Part shown: piece after piece, positions 52,813 through 61,485 of the stretch | Layout of the letters: the number at the start of each line of letters is the position of its first letter | Position numbering within the stretch: the stretch's first letter is position 1 | Assembly (NCBI GenBank): GCA_947628225.1 | Contig: CANQYY010000004.1 | Coordinates: forward strand, 87,592-151,591 | Source of the DNA: an uncultured Lachnospiraceae bacterium | Lineage (GTDB): Bacteria; Bacillota; Clostridia; Lachnospirales; Lachnospiraceae | DNA: 64,000 nucleotides | Direction: 5' to 3' | Notes under the pieces: generated by a model | The model's database searches: none | What the model was told of the DNA's origin: nothing | The model's input: only the letters and a program-made list of their open reading frames with translations | Translations under genes and position numbers: made by a program

Positions 52813-53679
52813 CTAACGATACGGTAAATAATCCAAAAACCGTTTTATTGCAAGGGAGGCAGTTTTCCTGCTCCTCACTGCAAGCCCGATATTGCGATAG
52901 GCAGGGACATCCAATTCTTTTGCAAGGATTTTATAGGGAACCCGTTTCAAGATGAGCTGCGGCAAAATACTGATGCCAAGTCCGCTCTCGACCATTGACA
53001 TAATGGCATAATCATCCCAAGTCGTAAAGTGAACCTTTGGCGTCAACCCGTATTTTTCAAATATTTCGGAAACCTCCGCCTTTGCTCCTTTTTCAAGCAG
53101 CATAAACGAATCATCGCACAATGCCGCAACAGGAAACTTCTCATTATCGGCAAGGCGATGATTTTCCGGAATAATCGCCATCAGTTTGTCCTGCTCCAAA
53201 AAAACGGTTTCCAGTTCGGGATGAGTCGGCAGCCGAAGAAAACCGCAGTCTACCCGCCCTTCTAAAATCCATTCCTCTATTTCTGTATAATCCCCGAGCA
53301 GTAATTCATAATCAATGTTCGGATAATCTTTCTGAAATTCTTTAATGATATTCGGCAGCCAATGCGTTGCCACGCTGGAAAAAGTTCCAATGCGGATCAA
53401 ACCCGATTGCAATCCATTCAGTTCGTCTATTTCCGTTTGTAGTTTCTCAAATTCAGCAACGACGCTTTTGGCCTGCGGCAACAATTTCATTCCATCCGAT
53501 GTTAATCTTACGCCGCCGACGCTCCGTTCAAGAAGAGATACTTTCCATTCTCTTTCAAGATCGCCGATCATCCTGCTGATACTGGACTGTGAGTAGTCCA
53601 GTAATTCAGCCGCTTTTGTAAAACTGCCGCATTCCGCTGTTTTCACAAAGGATAAATATTTCTGTAAATTCATTTCCAT
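52813..53679 (-). CDS. LysR-family transcriptional regulator
   Basis: 288 residues, typical of LysR. N-terminal winged HTH (MNLQKYLSFVKTAECGSFTK, YSQSSISRMIGDLE, then LTSDG), followed by a substrate-binding domain from ~90 (IRIGTFSSVATHWLPNII, DCGFLRLP, MVESGLGISILPQ). Divergent from an EamA transporter gene, the usual arrangement for a LysR regulator and its target; the ligand is unknown. A start two codons downstream is equally possible. Not part of polysaccharide synthesis. Confidence 0.92.
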   Translation of the reverse strand: MEMNLQKYLSFVKTAECGSFTKAAELLDYSQSSISRMIGDLEREWKVSLLERSVGGVRLTSDGMKLLPQAKSVVAEFEKLQTEIDELNGLQSGLIRIGTFSSVATHWLPNIIKEFQKDYPNIDYELLLGDYTEIEEWILEGRVDCGFLRLPTHPELETVFLEQDKLMAIIPENHRLADNEKFPVAALCDDSFMLLEKGAKAEVSEIFEKYGLTPKVHFTTWDDYAIMSMVESGLGISILPQLILKRVPYKILAKELDVPAYRNIGLAVRSRKTASLAIKRFLDYLPYR

Positions 53680-53722
53680 CTAATCATCCGCTTTCCGAAT
53701 ATAATTCATTTGATAAATTCGT

Positions 53723-53751
53723 TTTTCAAATCTACCATCTCATGATACAAT
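53723..53751 (+). promoter_or_regulatory. Extended -10 promoter for the EamA transporter gene
   Basis: TACAAT (53746-53751) preceded by TGA gives an extended -10; a weak -35 TTTTCA (53723-53728) is 17 bases upstream. A weak -35 suits activation by the divergent LysR protein. AT-rich partial dyads at 53697-53720 could be its site. Confidence 0.5.
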
Positions 53752-53789
53752 AAAAATAAAAGAAAATCAAGACTGTGAGGCGATTAGCA

Positions 53790-54674
53790 GTGACAACTGT
53801 CAGCAAAATAAAAAATACTGCACCGACACAATTTAAACATTCTTATTTCAAGTACATAATTGGCCTGCTGCTTTTTGGCTCAAACGGAATTGTTGCCAGC
53901 TATATCGCTTTAAGCAGCTATGAAATCGTCCTGCTCCGCACTCTGATTGGCAGCCTGTTTTTGATCGTCCTTTTCTTTGCAGGCAGGGGAAAACTGACCT
54001 TTTATCAACATAAAAGGCAGTTCCTTTGGCTTACGGTTTCCGGCATTGCGATGGGGACAAGCTGGATTTTTCTTTATGAGGCTTACGCAAGAATCGGGGT
54101 CGGCATTTCATCTCTTCTTTACTATTGCGGGCCGGTTATTGTTATGGCGCTATCTCCGCTCCTGTTCAAAGAAAAACTGACCGTATTTAAGAGCATTAGT
54201 TTTCTGTCCGTTTTGATTGGCGCCTTTCTGATAAGCGGAAATGCCTTTAGCGGAAATGGTGACGTCTTCGGTATTTTCTGCGGACTGCTTTCGGCTGTTA
54301 TGTACTCCCTTATGGTCATTTTCAATAAGAAAGCGAAAGCTATAACGGGACTGGAAAACGCGGCTCTCCAGCTTTTTATCAGCTTTCTGACGGTAGCTGT
54401 ATTTGTCAGTTTCAAACAGGGATTCGCAATTGACATCCAACAAGCAAGTATCGCGCCAATCTTTATTCTCGGTCTGCTAAACACGGGCATCGGATGCTAT
54501 TTTTACTTTTCCTCTATTGGAAATCTTCCCGTACAAACCGTTGCGATTTGCGGATACTTAGAACCGCTTTCCGCCGTTCTCTTTTCGGTTTTACTATTGG
54601 GAGAACGATTGCTCCCATTACAGATCATTGGGGCAGTAATGATCTTAGGCGGCGCTGTTTTCGGGGATGCATAA
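53790..54674 (+). CDS. EamA/DMT-superfamily transporter
   Basis: 294 residues from GTG at 53790 (GTGAGG nine bases upstream); a GTG at 53775 would add five residues. Ten hydrophobic helices in two EamA halves (first half SNGIVASYIALSSYEIVLLR, second half NKKAKAITGLENAAL, ending LPLQIIGAVMILGGAVFGD). Exports small metabolites; substrate unknown. Divergently paired with the LysR gene. It converges with the 54759-55955 gene, 84 bases away, where only a weak hairpin (54677-54690) is seen. Confidence 0.88.
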   Translation: MTTVSKIKNTAPTQFKHSYFKYIIGLLLFGSNGIVASYIALSSYEIVLLRTLIGSLFLIVLFFAGRGKLTFYQHKRQFLWLTVSGIAMGTSWIFLYEAYARIGVGISSLLYYCGPVIVMALSPLLFKEKLTVFKSISFLSVLIGAFLISGNAFSGNGDVFGIFCGLLSAVMYSLMVIFNKKAKAITGLENAALQLFISFLTVAVFVSFKQGFAIDIQQASIAPIFILGLLNTGIGCYFYFSSIGNLPVQTVAICGYLEPLSAVLFSVLLLGERLLPLQIIGAVMILGGAVFGDA

Positions 54675-54758
54675 GAAGCAGGGCCTTTCTGCCATTTTCT
54701 TTCGACAACCGCCGGTCTTCTTTCCCAACACTTGCATATAAAATAAACACACTCGGCA

Positions 54759-55955
54759 CTAATTTTGCCAACCCAGTTTTCTCATGCAACGACACCAAAA
54801 ATAATATATTTTAGCTACCCACTTTGGCGGAAGTTTCATACCATGTTCTTTTGCATAAAAAACTGATGATGCTGTTTCCGCTGCCGCTTTATCTTTTCTT
54901 ATGAGGAAAAAACATTTCCACCAAAAAGAATTTTCTTTATATTTTTGTATATCAAATACATTAGAAAAATCATTTAGCTTTCCAATTGCTTCCAACGGAA
55001 TCAATGTTTTCATGCATTTAGCACAACATGAGCAGTTGTGTCCGCCATCAGTGGGCGTAACACAAACATTTAAGTGTTTCTGCGCAAATTTCCAATCTGA
55101 AATTCGTTCTATTTTTTCATTTCTTGTATACTGGCAGCCATCTATAACCAGTTCAAAACATTCAGTTGAAATTAAATGCGGCATATAAGATTCACTATAT
55201 TGGGCAATATCAAAATCTCGTTGTATTTTTGAAAACTCTGCTATTTCATCATAACTGAAATTACTTGATGTATAATATCTCCTGATATACTTCTGCAAAC
55301 TCAGAATACAGGAATATATTGCAAGATAACCTATCGTCTGCTCTCCAATTTTATGTGTAAACGCATGAAAATTAGAGTTTACGAGATACATAGGCAGACC
55401 AAGTTCCTCTGCGCCAGTCTTATTTAATGCTACTCTATCCCAATATTTCTTATGGGATGCCTCATCTTCAAAATCTCCATGGGTGCCGCAGTTGACGAAG
55501 AACAGGCTGTTAATTTTGAAATTAGGATCGGTTTCATTAATATAATTGTCATAAATTGTTACCAGCGAATCAACCCCGCAGGATATCCCTGTTCCAATTA
55601 AGCTTTCTGTCTGCGAAACAGTGTCAAAGCCATTTACAGTAAATTTCACCGGAGATGTATAATCAGAAAACCGGTCAAAGATATTCATCAGATAATGCTG
55701 CATATTGTGATACAGCCTCGGTGAAATATTCCCGTCGATATGAACTTCCTGCTTGTAATACATCCCAAGTATTACAGGCACAAGAACGAAGGGGTCGTAC
55801 ACATTATCCGCAAGCATATCCTTATTCTTTTCCTCTACTGCGACCCACATTGTTTTCTCCTGAAAGGGATTCTCAATTCCTGTGACGTTAAAATCACAGC
55901 TGAGATAGGTCCAGTTGTCCTTTGTGAATTTTTTAAGATTTGAAAGTCTGAACAT
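54759..55955 (-). CDS. QueC-like PP-loop protein with zinc-binding cysteines, function unknown
   Basis: 398 residues from ATG at 55953-55955 (AGAGG eight bases upstream); a longer open frame to 56177 runs antiparallel to nothing useful and overlaps the next gene, so I reject it. Near residue 145 GTGISCGVDSLVT resembles the SGGxDS PP-loop that adenylates substrates. Near 325 VCVTPTDGGHNCSCCAKC fits C-x9-C-x2-C-x2-C, the zinc motif of QueC. HG and D-rich segments between could bind nucleotide. QueC turns a carboxylate into an amide and nitrile with ATP and ammonia. In a polysaccharide operon an ATP-dependent amidation or similar change of a sugar acid is a fair guess, but no family name is known to me. 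Confidence 0.75.
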   Translation of the reverse strand: MFRLSNLKKFTKDNWTYLSCDFNVTGIENPFQEKTMWVAVEEKNKDMLADNVYDPFVLVPVILGMYYKQEVHIDGNISPRLYHNMQHYLMNIFDRFSDYTSPVKFTVNGFDTVSQTESLIGTGISCGVDSLVTIYDNYINETDPNFKINSLFFVNCGTHGDFEDEASHKKYWDRVALNKTGAEELGLPMYLVNSNFHAFTHKIGEQTIGYLAIYSCILSLQKYIRRYYTSSNFSYDEIAEFSKIQRDFDIAQYSESYMPHLISTECFELVIDGCQYTRNEKIERISDWKFAQKHLNVCVTPTDGGHNCSCCAKCMKTLIPLEAIGKLNDFSNVFDIQKYKENSFWWKCFFLIRKDKAAAETASSVFYAKEHGMKLPPKWVAKIYYFWCRCMRKLGWQN

Positions 55956-55972
55956 TTTTAAATACCTCTTTC

Positions 55973-57082
55973 CTAAAATTTTATTATATTTTTTACAGTT
56001 GTCAAACTGTGTATAAACCAATCCGGCAAAAACCTTTTCAGCAGATATTTCCCTTTCTCCCCGATTCCGGGAATCCCTGACAATTTCAGCCTGTCTTTTG
56101 CGATTCTGTCCATCCATGCCAGGGATGAATAAGATACATCCCCAAAATCCGGATTTTCCAAAAATTCCCTCAGACATTTTTCCAGACCAATCTCAGGCCT
56201 GGTAAATTCATATTCCCCTATAGCCTGTAAAAGTTTGTCATTATCAAACCTGCGGTTAAAATACCGGTCATAGATTATCTGATACTTATTTCCCATTACT
56301 TCATAGACCGGCTTCGGATCATCGGTATACAAAATTTTAATTTCACTCCCTCTGACCTCCCGGAAAATCCTTTGATAAACGGCAAGCACGTCGTCCCACT
56401 TGATTGCCTGAGCCGATGTTATATGAAATGCCTGTCCCATCGCCTTTTTATTGCCTATAAGTTTTGATATTCCCTGCGCCACATCCACACCAAGCGTCAT
56501 GGTCGTGTACTTTTCTGCAATAGCTTTCGGAAAAACTACCGTCCTGTCATGCAGGGCGCGATAGAGCCAAAGTTCCTTTTCATACACACCAAGCTGTAAG
56601 CGCTGATTGCTATAGGTTATGTATGGGCGGATAATCGTGTAATTCGTCCTGTCGGACTCCCATAGCAGGTTTTCCTGCCTTGCTTTGGCAAGGGCATATT
56701 CATCCATTTTCAGATATTCCTTATCTTCTGTCACATCCAAAAGTCTGGGGGAATCCTCGGTTATTGATCCGGCTGAATCCGCATAGACGCGGCTGGAACT
56801 TAAAAACAGATATTGCCCGGTCGCATCAAGAAGCAAATCTCGCCTCCGCTTAAATTCCTCAGTATGATAGACCATAAAATCCACTATCGCATCATACTTC
56901 TCATTTAACAGCGCTTTCAAAAAATCTGCATCGCGCGCATTACCCTGAACATATCGAACATTGCTAAAATCTGATCCTCTCTCAGACCGGCTGGTCACAA
57001 GCACATCCTCGCCACGCTGTGCCAGGATCCTGACCAGATTGAATCCCATGGCTCCGGTACCGCCTAAAACAAGTATTTTCAT
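55973..57082 (-). CDS. NAD-dependent epimerase/reductase (SDR, extended type)
   Basis: 369 residues from ATG at 57080-57082 (GGAGG upstream; the ATG at 57112 adds ten poor residues). Rossmann loop KILVLGGTGAMGFNLVRIL and a catalytic YALAKARQE (YxxxK) near 145, with SSSRVYAD before it; substrate part carries DVAQGISKLIG and FHITSAQAIKWDD. Extended SDRs epimerise, dehydrate or reduce sugar nucleotides. It lies between the ThDP enzyme gene (42 bases) and the QueC-like gene, so it may act on the same unusual sugar. Confidence 0.85.
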   Translation of the reverse strand: MKILVLGGTGAMGFNLVRILAQRGEDVLVTSRSERGSDFSNVRYVQGNARDADFLKALLNEKYDAIVDFMVYHTEEFKRRRDLLLDATGQYLFLSSSRVYADSAGSITEDSPRLLDVTEDKEYLKMDEYALAKARQENLLWESDRTNYTIIRPYITYSNQRLQLGVYEKELWLYRALHDRTVVFPKAIAEKYTTMTLGVDVAQGISKLIGNKKAMGQAFHITSAQAIKWDDVLAVYQRIFREVRGSEIKILYTDDPKPVYEVMGNKYQIIYDRYFNRRFDNDKLLQAIGEYEFTRPEIGLEKCLREFLENPDFGDVSYSSLAWMDRIAKDRLKLSGIPGIGEKGKYLLKRFLPDWFIHSLTTVKNIIKF

Positions 57083-57124
57083 GTCAGCCTCCTCCATAGC
57101 CTGATTGCCCATAAAAAGATATGC

Positions 57125-58867
57125 TTATTTTTTGATCAGTTTTTTTACAACCTGCACGCCTTTATCTCCCAAGACTTTTTTTGCCAGCTTTTTGGCAGAT
57201 TCCGATGCTGATATTTCAAGAGAGTTCATCATTTTTATTGCATCGCTCTCGCATTGGAAGTCTGTGAACACCTCGAATATCATAGGCTTATCTGTCAGTT
57301 CCGGAATCAAAAATCTTTCCGACTTTTTTAAATATTCTTCCTTATTGGAAGCGCTCATATATTCATACCCCAGATCTTCAGAATAATGTTTTACTAATGT
57401 TTCTGACTGTGCGCCGTAATGTCCTGCCGCCGCCATAAACAAGTCTGCAGCATCGCCAAATCTTGAAGCAGGATGATTGTAATTTCTAAACTCCGTACCT
57501 CGACCATTATTTATCAGCATAAGCCTGATATTATTTCCCACATGGCGGTTTCCCAGAGCATTCATATCATAAAAGAAACCCAAATCCCCCACAACGCCCA
57601 GACATAATTTATCCTTATCAGTCAAAGACATCCCGATAAGCGAGGACAATCCACCGTCTATGCCGAAACCTCCGGTATTGGAATAACAGGAAACACTTGC
57701 CGGCGTTTCAAAAAAGTTCCACGAACGGAGCGTATTGAGGATCCCGAGATATAAAATAGAATTTTCCGGCAAACGTCCCGCTGTATTCTGTGCAATCCAT
57801 GGGTTGGAAAACGGCAATTCCGGTATCTTATCCGCGATTCTGGCGCACTCGGCCGTGAATTCCTCATAATAGCCGGCGGCGCGCTCCTCAGAACAGTTTA
57901 ATGCATTATATTCCTCAAAGAAATCCAGCTCTTCCATTTCAAAGACAGTTGTCAGTTTTCCGAATGTATCCCGCATTTCTCCGTCCGGATTAACCCTCCA
58001 GACCTGCTTTGCCCTGCAGGACATATATGCTCCGGAAACATTTCCTATGTCTATCAGCAAATCAGTTTCAAGCAAAGGAGAAAAATACCGTGACTGTGCG
58101 GCGGCCAGATTAGCCAGAATCCGATATTTCCCCCGATAATTGCTCGTCTGATCACACAATACCACCGCATCATATTTTAAGCAGAATTTATCCACGGCCT
58201 TTGTGAGCTTGTCCGACCACTTTCTATGGTCGCCGACAAACACGGCTACTCTTCCGGATAGCATTTCCGGCAGCTTTTCTCCATAACATACCCTGTTTAT
58301 TGCTCTTGCAGCTGGGAGTTCTTTTAAAGTAAAATCTTTGTTGTACGTAGTTTCCAGGTTGATGTGAACAGGACCGCCACCATGGCGGCGAAGTTCTGAC
58401 AACGCCCGGTTAATCCGGACATTAAGCGCCCACTTATCTTCCTCTGAATGAACAGTCGTAGCTTGTATGCTCAGCTTTACCATATCATTCAACACTGCCC
58501 GCCGGTCTATCACCTGCGCCATATTCTGGCCTATCCTTCCTTCATGCTGCGTCGCAGTAATCGCCAATACCGGCAATTTTCTATAAAATGCCTCGGTCAG
58601 ACCGGGAATATAATTCCGGGAGGCGGTGGCGCCTGTACAGCTCAAAGCGACAGGCTCTCCGCTTTCTGCCGCCAAACCGCATGCCATATAAGCCGCTGAC
58701 CGTTCGTCCACGGAAGAATACAGTTCAAAATATGGATCCTGCTGGACGCTGGCGACAAAATTGATATTGGTAGTTCCCGGACTGGCGATAACCTTTTTGA
58801 TTCCATGTTTCTTCATAAGGGATACCAGTATCTGCACATTAACTTCCATAGAATAGTAGGTATTCAT
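57125..58867 (-). CDS. Thiamin-diphosphate-dependent enzyme (acetolactate synthase/MenD type)
   Basis: 580 residues, AGGG before ATG. N-terminal Pyr domain VIASPGTTNINFVASVQ, with conserved catalytic Glu in SSVDERSAAYMACGLA; central domain VAVFVGDHRKWSDKL; C-terminal PP domain GVVGDLGFFYDMNALGNRH with the ThDP motif and INNGRGTEF. These enzymes decarboxylate a 2-oxo acid and transfer the resulting acyl carbanion. In capsule clusters such enzymes (YerE type) build branched-chain sugars from pyruvate and keto-sugars, which suits the adjacent SDR. MenD activity is unlikely here because no menaquinone genes are near. Starts inside the flippase stop (TAATG). Confidence 0.83.
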   Translation of the reverse strand: MNTYYSMEVNVQILVSLMKKHGIKKVIASPGTTNINFVASVQQDPYFELYSSVDERSAAYMACGLAAESGEPVALSCTGATASRNYIPGLTEAFYRKLPVLAITATQHEGRIGQNMAQVIDRRAVLNDMVKLSIQATTVHSEEDKWALNVRINRALSELRRHGGGPVHINLETTYNKDFTLKELPAARAINRVCYGEKLPEMLSGRVAVFVGDHRKWSDKLTKAVDKFCLKYDAVVLCDQTSNYRGKYRILANLAAAQSRYFSPLLETDLLIDIGNVSGAYMSCRAKQVWRVNPDGEMRDTFGKLTTVFEMEELDFFEEYNALNCSEERAAGYYEEFTAECARIADKIPELPFSNPWIAQNTAGRLPENSILYLGILNTLRSWNFFETPASVSCYSNTGGFGIDGGLSSLIGMSLTDKDKLCLGVVGDLGFFYDMNALGNRHVGNNIRLMLINNGRGTEFRNYNHPASRFGDAADLFMAAAGHYGAQSETLVKHYSEDLGYEYMSASNKEEYLKKSERFLIPELTDKPMIFEVFTDFQCESDAIKMMNSLEISASESAKKLAKKVLGDKGVQVVKKLIKK

Positions 58868-60393
58868 TATTTTCCCTCACTTTTCTTTCTTACTATCATC
58901 CTTTTAATCATCCGTTTCTCTTCGTTATTCATTGCCAAAAGCCAAACCGATACGGCATATATTATGATATAGCCTGCTGCAAGCACGCCGATAGACTTAT
59001 AATCCGGCTTGATCATATTAAAATAATTCAGAAATATTCCAACTATGATAGGAATAACCATGGCTGGCAGGATTTTCAGTAGTTCAACAAAGGTTTTTCG
59101 CAAATTCATCTTTAACACCTTCCATATATAAATCGGCTGAACAATAAAGCATATGAGCACTTCCGTTAAAAAGGTTCCCAAGGCGCTGCCAATGGCTCCC
59201 CATTTCATTGCGAGTGGAATGCTCACTAACAGATTCAATATACATAGAACCGTATTAATCTTTATCTGAATATGATGCAAGTTTTTTGCCCGCCCAATCT
59301 CCAGCTGAAGCCCAAGCGTCATTGTCAGGGTAAGCGGAAACATCAAAAGCCATCCGACAAAAAAGGAATTGTCATACTCTGCGCCTGCCAATCGCAGCAC
59401 AAACGCCCTTCCGAAAAATGTGAAACCGAGCATTACCAGACAGGTTACATACATATTCAACCGTGAGGTTCGGACGAATAAATCATCCAAATCCTTTTTC
59501 TCGTTTCTTGATACTAAGCGGTTGACCTGCGCAATAAAAATCCCGGAAACAGTCGTTCCAACCTGCATATATACGGAATTAAATATTGACCCGACAGAAT
59601 ATATGGAAATCTGCTTTGTTCCATGGGTTCGGGCTAAAATGAGCTTATCCACCTGCCAGTTCAGTTGGTCGGTCACACTATTTAATAAAATAATGCTCAT
59701 AAACCAAACAACAGACTTAATCAGTTCCCTGCTATACCGTTCCATTTTATACCTAATATGAAGAAACTTAAAGCAGAAAATAATATTGGCAATCAAGGAA
59801 GCTGCCGTGATAAGAAGCTTTACGGATATGATTACCGTACAATCATATCCGGCAAACAACAAAGGCGCTGTGATAATGGGAGCTGCTATAATCATCAGGC
59901 AGTTTACTGTTTTGCCGAAAATAAATCTTTCATTTGCGATAACTATAGAATTGAAACAGCTGTTAAATACCGAAGCGCCAATCAGAGCAGACAGGAGAAC
60001 AAAACTTTTCCCTACAAGCGCATATTCCTGCGGAAGAATCTTATCGCCGAACAACTGAGGCGAAAACCGTGCTATTACAAGTCCTGCGCTCACTCCAACA
60101 ACCGCTAAAATGGCAAAAATCATCAAAAATAAGCCATTCAGCCCATCCACTTTCGATTTATCAGTTTCCTTTGCCTGGACATAAAACTTTATATAGGCAG
60201 CATTAGCGCCCGCATTAAATATCGTAAGATATCCTGTAAATGACATGACAAGCGAATATATCCCATACTGGCTCTGACCCAGCAGACGCAAAACAAGCGG
60301 CGTGTATAACAGGCCTGACAGCAATTCAGCCGCAATTGCAACATAAGAAAGTATTACCCCCGCCGTCATCTGTTTCTTATTTCCTAAACTCAT
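58867..60393 (-). CDS. Polysaccharide flippase (Wzx family, MOP superfamily)
   Basis: 508 residues from ATG at 60391-60393, seven bases after AGGAG. Fourteen hydrophobic helices; N-terminus GVILSYVAIAAELLSGLLYTPLVLR-type helix and LRLLGQSQYGIYSLVMSF are typical of Wzx/RfbX. Moves undecaprenyl-PP-linked repeats to the outer face. It is the only Wzx in the window, while the exopolysaccharide operon 36279-52043 has a Wzy and no flippase; it may serve that pathway or its own. Confidence 0.9.
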   Translation of the reverse strand: MSLGNKKQMTAGVILSYVAIAAELLSGLLYTPLVLRLLGQSQYGIYSLVMSFTGYLTIFNAGANAAYIKFYVQAKETDKSKVDGLNGLFLMIFAILAVVGVSAGLVIARFSPQLFGDKILPQEYALVGKSFVLLSALIGASVFNSCFNSIVIANERFIFGKTVNCLMIIAAPIITAPLLFAGYDCTVIISVKLLITAASLIANIIFCFKFLHIRYKMERYSRELIKSVVWFMSIILLNSVTDQLNWQVDKLILARTHGTKQISIYSVGSIFNSVYMQVGTTVSGIFIAQVNRLVSRNEKKDLDDLFVRTSRLNMYVTCLVMLGFTFFGRAFVLRLAGAEYDNSFFVGWLLMFPLTLTMTLGLQLEIGRAKNLHHIQIKINTVLCILNLLVSIPLAMKWGAIGSALGTFLTEVLICFIVQPIYIWKVLKMNLRKTFVELLKILPAMVIPIIVGIFLNYFNMIKPDYKSIGVLAAGYIIIYAVSVWLLAMNNEEKRMIKRMIVRKKSEGK

Positions 60394-60438
60394 TTTCTTA
60401 CTCCTGACCATATCTGGAAAATAACCATATTTTATAAA

Positions 60439-61485
60439 CTATTTATTCTTAACTTCCATAGCGGATTCCAAATATTTTCTCGCTTTCTCACGTTCTCCGT
60501 CCAGTACTTCATATCCTGCAGAATAATCATGTTCTAACAAGTCGTCCTGCCATCCGCTTTCTGAGAACTTTCTTTCCAAAAAAAACATTTTCAGCAACGT
60601 ATAGATACGCGACAGCATATTTGTTTCTTTCCCTTCGCGCGGATATACACGAAACGGCTTTCCAAAAAGAAAAGAAAAAATGCAGGCATGAAACGAATCC
60701 GTCAAAACCAAATCTGCATGATCGATCAGATATAAAAATTCGAGCGGCCCTGCCTTGCACGATTTGGGATTCATTTGGTCTAATAAATGATATTCTCTCC
60801 ATCCATGTTCCCGTATCATTTTTAATTTATCCTCTGTTGCTTTTTGCGGTTCCGGTCCTAAAAAATAAGTAAGGATATAATGCTCTTCTTTTCCCAGATC
60901 GGAAGGCGCGACAGCCATTTCCCTCCATTCTTCCGCTGTAAGCATTAATGTAGGGTCAATTACCAAAACGGCATCGCGTCCCGTTAATTCTTTGACTATC
61001 TGCTGTCCCGCTTCTTCCCGGACAGATATATGCGGGATTCCATTCAATAATCCCGCCAGCCACTCTTTACGTTCTTCCGTAATTTGCGATGTCCCAAAAC
61101 TTGCCGCATAGGATAGCTTTTTCGCAGGCCTGACCATCGAAAGAAAGTCATTCTCCGTGGTAAAATCAAATGTTATATTCCATATTTGATCACTTCCCAT
61201 TACAAAAAAATCGTAATTGTCCTCTAAACTTTCAGAAACATACTGAGTTGAAACAACATATCTGCTCCAATTTATTCGTCGATTAAATTTTATACATTTG
61301 GAAAAAAAATCTTTTATTAATAATGCACGGAGCCCACGTTTCCCCCTGGTAATCAAACTATCTTTGGTTCTCTGTAAAGTTTCTGCCTGATATCCCATAC
61401 GAGATAGTATTTGCTGTAACGCATAATTCTGCAAGCGATTTCCAAAATTATAACCCACCATCGTCAGAATTGCTGCCTTTTTCAT
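60439..61485 (-). CDS. Polysaccharide pyruvyltransferase family protein
   Basis: 348 residues. GT-B-like CsaB family: N-terminal AAILTMVGYNFGNRLQNYALQ, FFVMGSDQIWN near 95, SYAASFG, ISVREEAGQQIVKEL, VIDPTLMLTAEEW and DSFHACIFSFLFGKPF. Adds a pyruvate ketal, from phosphoenolpyruvate, to a sugar hydroxyl pair, giving acidic polysaccharide. ATGA overlap with the GT4 upstream. Other members of the domain act as glycosyltransferase-like proteins, so the activity is not certain. Confidence 0.85.
   Translation of the reverse strand: MKKAAILTMVGYNFGNRLQNYALQQILSRMGYQAETLQRTKDSLITRGKRGLRALLIKDFFSKCIKFNRRINWSRYVVSTQYVSESLEDNYDFFVMGSDQIWNITFDFTTENDFLSMVRPAKKLSYAASFGTSQITEERKEWLAGLLNGIPHISVREEAGQQIVKELTGRDAVLVIDPTLMLTAEEWREMAVAPSDLGKEEHYILTYFLGPEPQKATEDKLKMIREHGWREYHLLDQMNPKSCKAGPLEFLYLIDHADLVLTDSFHACIFSFLFGKPFRVYPREGKETNMLSRIYTLLKMFFLERKFSESGWQDDLLEHDYSAGYEVLDGEREKARKYLESAMEVKNK

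Noticed and set aside
55956..56177. 74-residue N-terminal extension of the QueC-like protein
   Set aside because: Overlaps the end of the SDR gene in another frame and has no ribosome site; AGAGG precedes the ATG at 55955.
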